Below, one piece after another: positions 33,793 through 37,084 of a stretch of 37,084 nucleotides of DNA (its first letter is position 1; each line of letters begins with the position of its first letter). The position numbers and the translations under genes are program-made. The DNA is taken from assembly GCA_964413425.1 (NCBI GenBank), contig CAYPST010000031.1, forward strand, positions 1-37,084, read 5' to 3'. The notes beneath the pieces were generated by a model. That model saw only the letters and a program-made list of their open reading frames with translations, was not told where the DNA came from and searched no databases. The stretch is from DATFLS01 sp964413425. Lineage in GTDB: Bacteria > Fidelibacterota > JAANXI01.

Positions 33793-34050
33793 GAAGAATC
33801 AGGTGCCAGATTTCAAGATTATACTCTTGTTCAGGTCCGTCTCTCCTTTCCCGATTATAAATTTGAAATGAATATTGAAACCACCAATTGCCCCAACCTG
33901 TCTCACCTGTCCCGATCCGTTGTGGATAAATTGGAAAATTGTCACAAATACCTTGAAGTGAAAAAATATATCTGCATTCGCAAGGAAGCCCACCCCACGT
34001 TGAATTCCCAGATCACAGGAGAATAAAGAGCAGATCTGCTGGCCGGACAA

Positions 34051-34908
34051 TTATCGTTTCTCCGGAATCATAATGATCCCACCCACACCGTTTTCGATGA
34101 AATCCTCTGCAAACGCCTGGCTCATCAATTGTCTGCACAGATCTCCGGAACAATGAGAGGGCGCGACCTTCTGAACCCCCAACTCCTGGAAAGACGCAAT
34201 GATCTCCTGCAATTGCCGTCTTGATGCTCCTCCTAAATGGAACCCACCCATTACCAGGCGGATGGTTTGCTCCGGAAACAGGTTTTTTGCTCTCTTCACT
34301 ATATGTACTATCCCGGGATGGGCACATCCGGTCATCACCACAATCCCTTCCGGTGTATTGATGATCAACGATTGCTCCCTGATGCCGGTCCCAAGTTCTC
34401 CGGTCGAATACATTCCCCTCGCAATTTTTCCGGGTTCCTGAATATCCTTATAATTCGCACCTCTGGATCGAATTGTTTCCCGGAAGGACTGCGGGAAACT
34501 GGCAGGGATATACACAGTGACATCCGGATTCTCTGCCAGGAAACCTGATAATCCTCCTACATGGTCCCCGTGAATATGCGACAGCACAACCTTGCTGATT
34601 TGCGTCGGCTGGATTCCCATAAGCCCCATGTTTTTGAGCAAGATGGAACCGTCACCCCCGGTATCGAAAAGAATGGTGTCATGCCCGGTTTGGACGACAC
34701 AACCGAGCCCCCAGGAAGTGCTTAGTACAGAATTTACCTGATAGTTATCATAGATGGTGGTCAGAATCACCTGAATTGTTGCTTCATCTGTAATTGGTGC
34801 TCTGTAATTCCCCTCATCAACTTGTTGAAACAGACCAGTGCAAACAAGCAGAGCTAACCCCCCGATTCCGATGAACATACCGCTTAAACGAATGAATTGA
34901 TTTTTCAT
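34051..34908 (-). CDS. Metallo-beta-lactamase-fold hydrolase, exported or membrane-anchored
   Basis: A 285-residue MBL-fold protein of the COG1237-like group (7,8-dihydropterin-6-methyl-4-(beta-D-ribofuranosyl)-aminobenzene-5'-phosphate synthase relatives). The dinuclear-metal motif SHIHGDHVGGL places His111, His113, Asp115 and His116; TGCAHPG (about residue 194), GGFHLGG and the late SHCSGD supply further ligands. The first 27 residues are hydrophobic and would export or anchor it, unlike cytosolic relatives. I chose the ATG at 34908 (GCGGTGA upstream) over the GTG at 34917. Upstream (on this strand) lies the NifU-like gene. Substrate unknown. Confidence 0.85.
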   Translation of the reverse strand: MKNQFIRLSGMFIGIGGLALLVCTGLFQQVDEGNYRAPITDEATIQVILTTIYDNYQVNSVLSTSWGLGCVVQTGHDTILFDTGGDGSILLKNMGLMGIQPTQISKVVLSHIHGDHVGGLSGFLAENPDVTVYIPASFPQSFRETIRSRGANYKDIQEPGKIARGMYSTGELGTGIREQSLIINTPEGIVVMTGCAHPGIVHIVKRAKNLFPEQTIRLVMGGFHLGGASRRQLQEIIASFQELGVQKVAPSHCSGDLCRQLMSQAFAEDFIENGVGGIIMIPEKR

Positions 34909-35115
34909 AGTATTCACCGCTGGAATATTGGATTTATTTCTATTGGTGCGATTTCATCGACTTCCCCGTGATTTTCCCAATTCATTGCGAATTTTGACCG
35001 AGGAACAAATTTTCCTGCAATTAAACGGAAGTCAAAGGGTATATCTACGGTGCTATCAGGCGATTGTGATCCACTGGTTTTGAAAATCCTTTCTCACGTA
35101 AATGGAATGAGCGGA

Positions 35116-35622
35116 TCATTCACCGGATCGACGATAATTGTTGATCGCCTGTCGCAAAGAACCGATCGCTATCCCACAACAATCCCACATATTTTTTGGA
35201 AGCCCTGTTGATCCTTCTTTTAAAAATTCTATCACATCTTTTACTCCGAGCTTTGCTGCTTCATTCAGGTGCTTCCCTTTTACCATTTCACTGAGTGCCG
35301 AAGCCGATGTGACTGCTCCGGGACATCCATCGGTGGTATATTTCGCGTCATCAATTGCGTCTCCCCGGAGTTTCAGATACGTCGTTATCTGATCTCCGCA
35401 AGCACCGGTAAAGAAGCCAATGACCTCTGCATTGTCTTTTAATGGATCTTGTTGGGTTAAAAAGTTCTTTCGGTATCTGAACAGTTCAATTGCTTTCTCC
35501 GAAAATCCTTCTTCTCGTAATCCCACAATTACCGATTCTTCAACCAATTTTAACCGTTCCAACTCCTGCAGCTTCTTTCTGCATTCCTTTAACTGTTCCT
35601 CCAATGATTGTTGGGATTGCAT
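35116..35622 (-). CDS. NifU/IscU-like Fe-S scaffold with N-terminal coiled coil
   Basis: A 168-residue protein whose C-terminal part (about 62-168) is a NifU_N/IscU-type scaffold. The three cluster cysteines are present: Cys75 (GACGDQITTYLKL), Cys100 (TTDGCPGAVTSASAL) and Cys148/149 (NMWDCCGIAIGSLRQAI). The first 60 residues are a charged helix (LEEQLKECRKKLQELERLKLV) not found in the basic scaffold. The ATG at 35622 follows GAGGAGAAAAATAGC, and only one base separates it from the rmlC stop codon, so translation is coupled. It is an odd partner for a sugar epimerase. Confidence 0.88.
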   Translation of the reverse strand: MQSQQSLEEQLKECRKKLQELERLKLVEESVIVGLREEGFSEKAIELFRYRKNFLTQQDPLKDNAEVIGFFTGACGDQITTYLKLRGDAIDDAKYTTDGCPGAVTSASALSEMVKGKHLNEAAKLGVKDVIEFLKEGSTGLPKNMWDCCGIAIGSLRQAINNYRRSGE

Positions 35623-35623
35623 G

Positions 35624-36211
35624 CTATTTTTCTCCTCTATGAAAATTCTGAACAAAATATTCAGATTCGGGTTTTGACTCCCACTCTTTCAAGGTTTGCG
35701 CGTGCTTATCCTTGTCGGATAATATTGGGTCCTCAATTGGCCAGTCTATCCCGACTCTCGGATCATCCCACCTGATTCCCGATTCTGCGTTCGGATTATA
35801 AATCCCCGTACATTTGTATTGGACCTCCGCAAATTCGGATAACACACAAAACCCGCGGGCAAACCCCGCAGGAGCCCAGATCTGTTTTCTATTCTCCTTC
35901 GATACTTCGGTTCCATACCACTGACCGTATGTGTCAGATCCCTTGCGTATATCAACAGCGACAAGGAATGCAGTGCCAACGGTCACCCGCATCAATTTTC
36001 CCATGGGCGGCTCCCATTGAAAATGCAGGCCTCGTAATACGCCGTGGACAGAACCAGAATGGTTATCCTGTACATACTCAGTGGGTAAACCTAACTCCTC
36101 GAATTTGTCGCGCCGAAACGATTCCAGGAAAAATCCTCGATCATCCCGGAACATTTCATGTTGCAACACAACTACATCTTTCATATGAATCGAATCTATA
36201 CGAATTTCCAG
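35624..36211 (-). CDS. rmlC: dTDP-4-dehydrorhamnose 3,5-epimerase
   Basis: Cupin-fold epimerase of dTDP-L-rhamnose biosynthesis. Conserved motifs are FRDDRGFFLESF, NHSGSVHGVLRGLHFQWEPPMGKL (catalytic His in LRGLHFQ), VDIRKGSDTYGQW, WAPAGFARGFCVLSE, YKCTGIYNP and GIRWDDPRVGIDWP. The first in-frame ATG (36184) lies inside the usual first beta strand and has no RBS. AGGAG at 36220-36224 is spaced for a CTG at 36211, giving an N-terminus EIRIDSIHMKDVVVLQHEMF that fits the family better, so I suggest CTG initiation; the rest of the protein is 195 residues. No rmlA, rmlB or rmlD are in the window, which is unusual. Confidence 0.9.
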   Translation of the reverse strand: MEIRIDSIHMKDVVVLQHEMFRDDRGFFLESFRRDKFEELGLPTEYVQDNHSGSVHGVLRGLHFQWEPPMGKLMRVTVGTAFLVAVDIRKGSDTYGQWYGTEVSKENRKQIWAPAGFARGFCVLSEFAEVQYKCTGIYNPNAESGIRWDDPRVGIDWPIEDPILSDKDKHAQTLKEWESKPESEYFVQNFHRGEK

Positions 36212-36242
36212 TACTGTGCTCCTTTCTCCTGATTATCCGTCA

Positions 36243-36271
36243 ATTCATCGATGGGTTACTAGCCGATGAAT
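36243..36271. repeat. Inverted repeat upstream of rmlC
   Basis: ATTCATCG (36243-36250) and CGATGAAT (36264-36271) form perfect 8-bp arms around 13 bases, about 32 bases before the proposed rmlC start. It could be an operator or leader hairpin for rmlC-nifU-like. Confidence 0.35.
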
Positions 36272-36396
36272 ATTGACCAGCTCATATTTCCACTGACTAT
36301 AGTCTTTTTCAACTCGCTTTAACTGTCAACACTAAACCTGCACACAACCAAAAAAGGAATAAAATCTGTTTCACCTGTATTTTTAACAGCCATAAC

Positions 36397-36792
36397 TCAC
36401 GGCTCTAACACAAGATGTTTTCTCTGCTCTCCTTTTTCCTGCTCTTCCCGAATGCTATCCAGATTCGCCCGAGTAGCCTGAATGGCCTCACTGAGGGAAT
36501 CTACCCGTATTATCACGCAGACAAATCGCTTCAATAAGTTGGGAAGACCCGGGCCAAATTTTTTCCCGACCAGGACATCCAGGCTTTGAAAAACGACGGC
36601 TCTCGCCTTCGCCATTTCCGGAGTTCCGGGTTTGAGAGATTGATCCTCGCCCGGTTCGATATTTTTTCTCTCCTCAACGAATTCCTCCCCAGTGTCAGAA
36701 AACCGGTAGAGATGAAAATACCTGGCGTCACCTGCATGCCCAACGGACAAATTCTCACCATCATCCGTGCCGAAAGCTATCAAGAGATTCAC
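36397..36792 (-). CDS. NifX/NifB-like cofactor-carrier domain protein
   Basis: A 131-residue relative of the small Fe-Mo cofactor carrier family (same family as the gene at 22354-22692). It starts MNLLIAFGTDDGENLSVGHAGDARYFHLYRF with the conserved HxGDaRyF segment and has VVFQSLDVLVGKKFGPGLPNLLKRFVCVIIR and a C-terminal charged helix. The start is GTG at 36792, with GGAAGGAGAG six bases upstream; it overlaps the stop of the preceding DUF1684 gene (GTGA). A second such protein in one window, here coupled to a DUF1684 gene, suggests duplication within a metallocofactor system. Confidence 0.85.
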   Translation of the reverse strand: MNLLIAFGTDDGENLSVGHAGDARYFHLYRFSDTGEEFVEERKNIEPGEDQSLKPGTPEMAKARAVVFQSLDVLVGKKFGPGLPNLLKRFVCVIIRVDSLSEAIQATRANLDSIREEQEKGEQRKHLVLEP

Positions 36793-37084
36793 GATTGCTC
36801 TCCTTCCAAAGAATAATTCTTCTCACCAGCGTATATCGGTACGTCAAGCCAGTTCTCCGGAGGAACGAAAGGGCATGTATAGTATTCACTATAAACACAC
36901 CAGGGATTGTACGCTCTGTTGAAATCGAGTATCCATTTCCCATCTGAGGTTTTATCTCTCTCAGCGTCGAGATCCAGATATCGCCCTGCTCCATAGGTTT
37001 CTTTCCCGGAAGTGGTATCCTTGAATAGTATAAATAACTTCTCCTCTTCCGGATCACTTTTATAAGCTTGGAGTGTTTGCTCTC
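36789..37084 (-). CDS. DUF1684 protein, C-terminal part (runs off the window edge)
   Basis: An incomplete frame entering from the right edge encodes about 98 residues ending at a TGA (36789-36791). It contains GKETYGAGRYLDL, then DGKWILDFNRAYNPWCVYSE and YYTCPFVPPENWLDVPIYAGE, the classic C-terminal signature of DUF1684 (DFNRAYNPxCxxxxxxxCPxPPxEN). Function is unknown; DUF1684 proteins are small and often exported or lipoproteins. The real N-terminus is outside the window. A different frame (36761-37057) overlaps it and is a shadow. Confidence 0.8.
   Translation of the reverse strand, partial: EQTLQAYKSDPEEEKLFILFKDTTSGKETYGAGRYLDLDAERDKTSDGKWILDFNRAYNPWCVYSEYYTCPFVPPENWLDVPIYAGEKNYSLEGEQS

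Noticed and set aside
33869..34027. 52-codon plus frame (MNIETTNCPNLSHLSRSV...) and an 83-codon minus frame (33799-34050) between the MFS and MBL-fold genes
   Set aside because: The plus frame looks somewhat protein-like, but neither has an RBS or recognised motif. I leave the 250-base gap unassigned.
36761..37057. 98-codon minus frame at the right edge
   Set aside because: A different frame of the same strand carries the DUF1684 signature and is the real coding frame.

Overview
The window looks like chromosomal DNA of a diderm (Gram-negative-type) bacterium of moderate GC content. Evidence for this is a Bacteroidetes-style TonB-dependent receptor with an N-terminal carboxypeptidase-regulatory-like domain, lipoprotein-type signals, and strong AGGAGG-type ribosome binding sites. 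A salt-adapted, at least partly anaerobic or metal-limited lifestyle is suggested by de novo glycine betaine synthesis, ferredoxin-bearing MinD-type ATPases, NifX/NifU-like proteins and several Fur-type operators. I cannot name the species; an FCB-group or related candidate lineage is my inference only.

Region 1 (319-8117, + strand) is a six-gene operon making glycine betaine from glycine together with its methyl supply: metE, metK, ahcY, a divergent methylenetetrahydrofolate-reductase-like gene, glycine/sarcosine N-methyltransferase and sarcosine/dimethylglycine N-methyltransferase. MetK makes SAM, the two methyltransferases use three SAM per betaine, AhcY removes the inhibitory S-adenosylhomocysteine, and MetE plus the MTHFR-like enzyme remethylate homocysteine.

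Region 2 (8517-13230, - strand) holds a TonB receptor, a small histidine-rich membrane protein (probable metal uptake pair), a solitary MreB-like actin homologue and a YeaQ-like small membrane protein. Region 3 (13682-18986) has ilvD (+), an Rrf2-type regulator with three cysteines (-), a lipoprotein and a YkvA/DUF1232 protein (+), and a TenA protein (-).

Region 4 (19078-23196, - strand) has a DUF401 permease and then a DUF5320 / NifX-like / two ferredoxin-MinD ATPase cluster headed by a perfect 7-1-7 Fur-type box. Region 5 (23197-25240) is a low-density, decaying stretch: dispersed intergenic repeats, a 170-bp MITE-like element with a 9-bp target duplication, a yggS gene broken by one in-frame ochre codon, and an unidentified decayed gene.

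Region 6 (25241-32198, - strand) contains dps, a RecA/KaiC-like ATPase with an altered Walker A (GKP), an ArsP_2-type permease, a decayed second copy of the GKP ATPase, a methyltransferase, a cupin, a tiny zinc-ribbon protein, a LarA-like protein and a truncated thioredoxin-fold protein. Region 7 (32545-37084, - strand) contains an MFS transporter, a metallo-beta-lactamase-fold protein, a NifU-like scaffold coupled to rmlC, a NifX-like protein and the C-terminal part of a DUF1684 protein cut by the window edge. Four Fur-like boxes (16291, 23294, 28849, 32299) each lie upstream of minus-strand genes and probably define a small local metal-responsive regulon. No rRNA, tRNA, CRISPR array or intact transposase was recognised.
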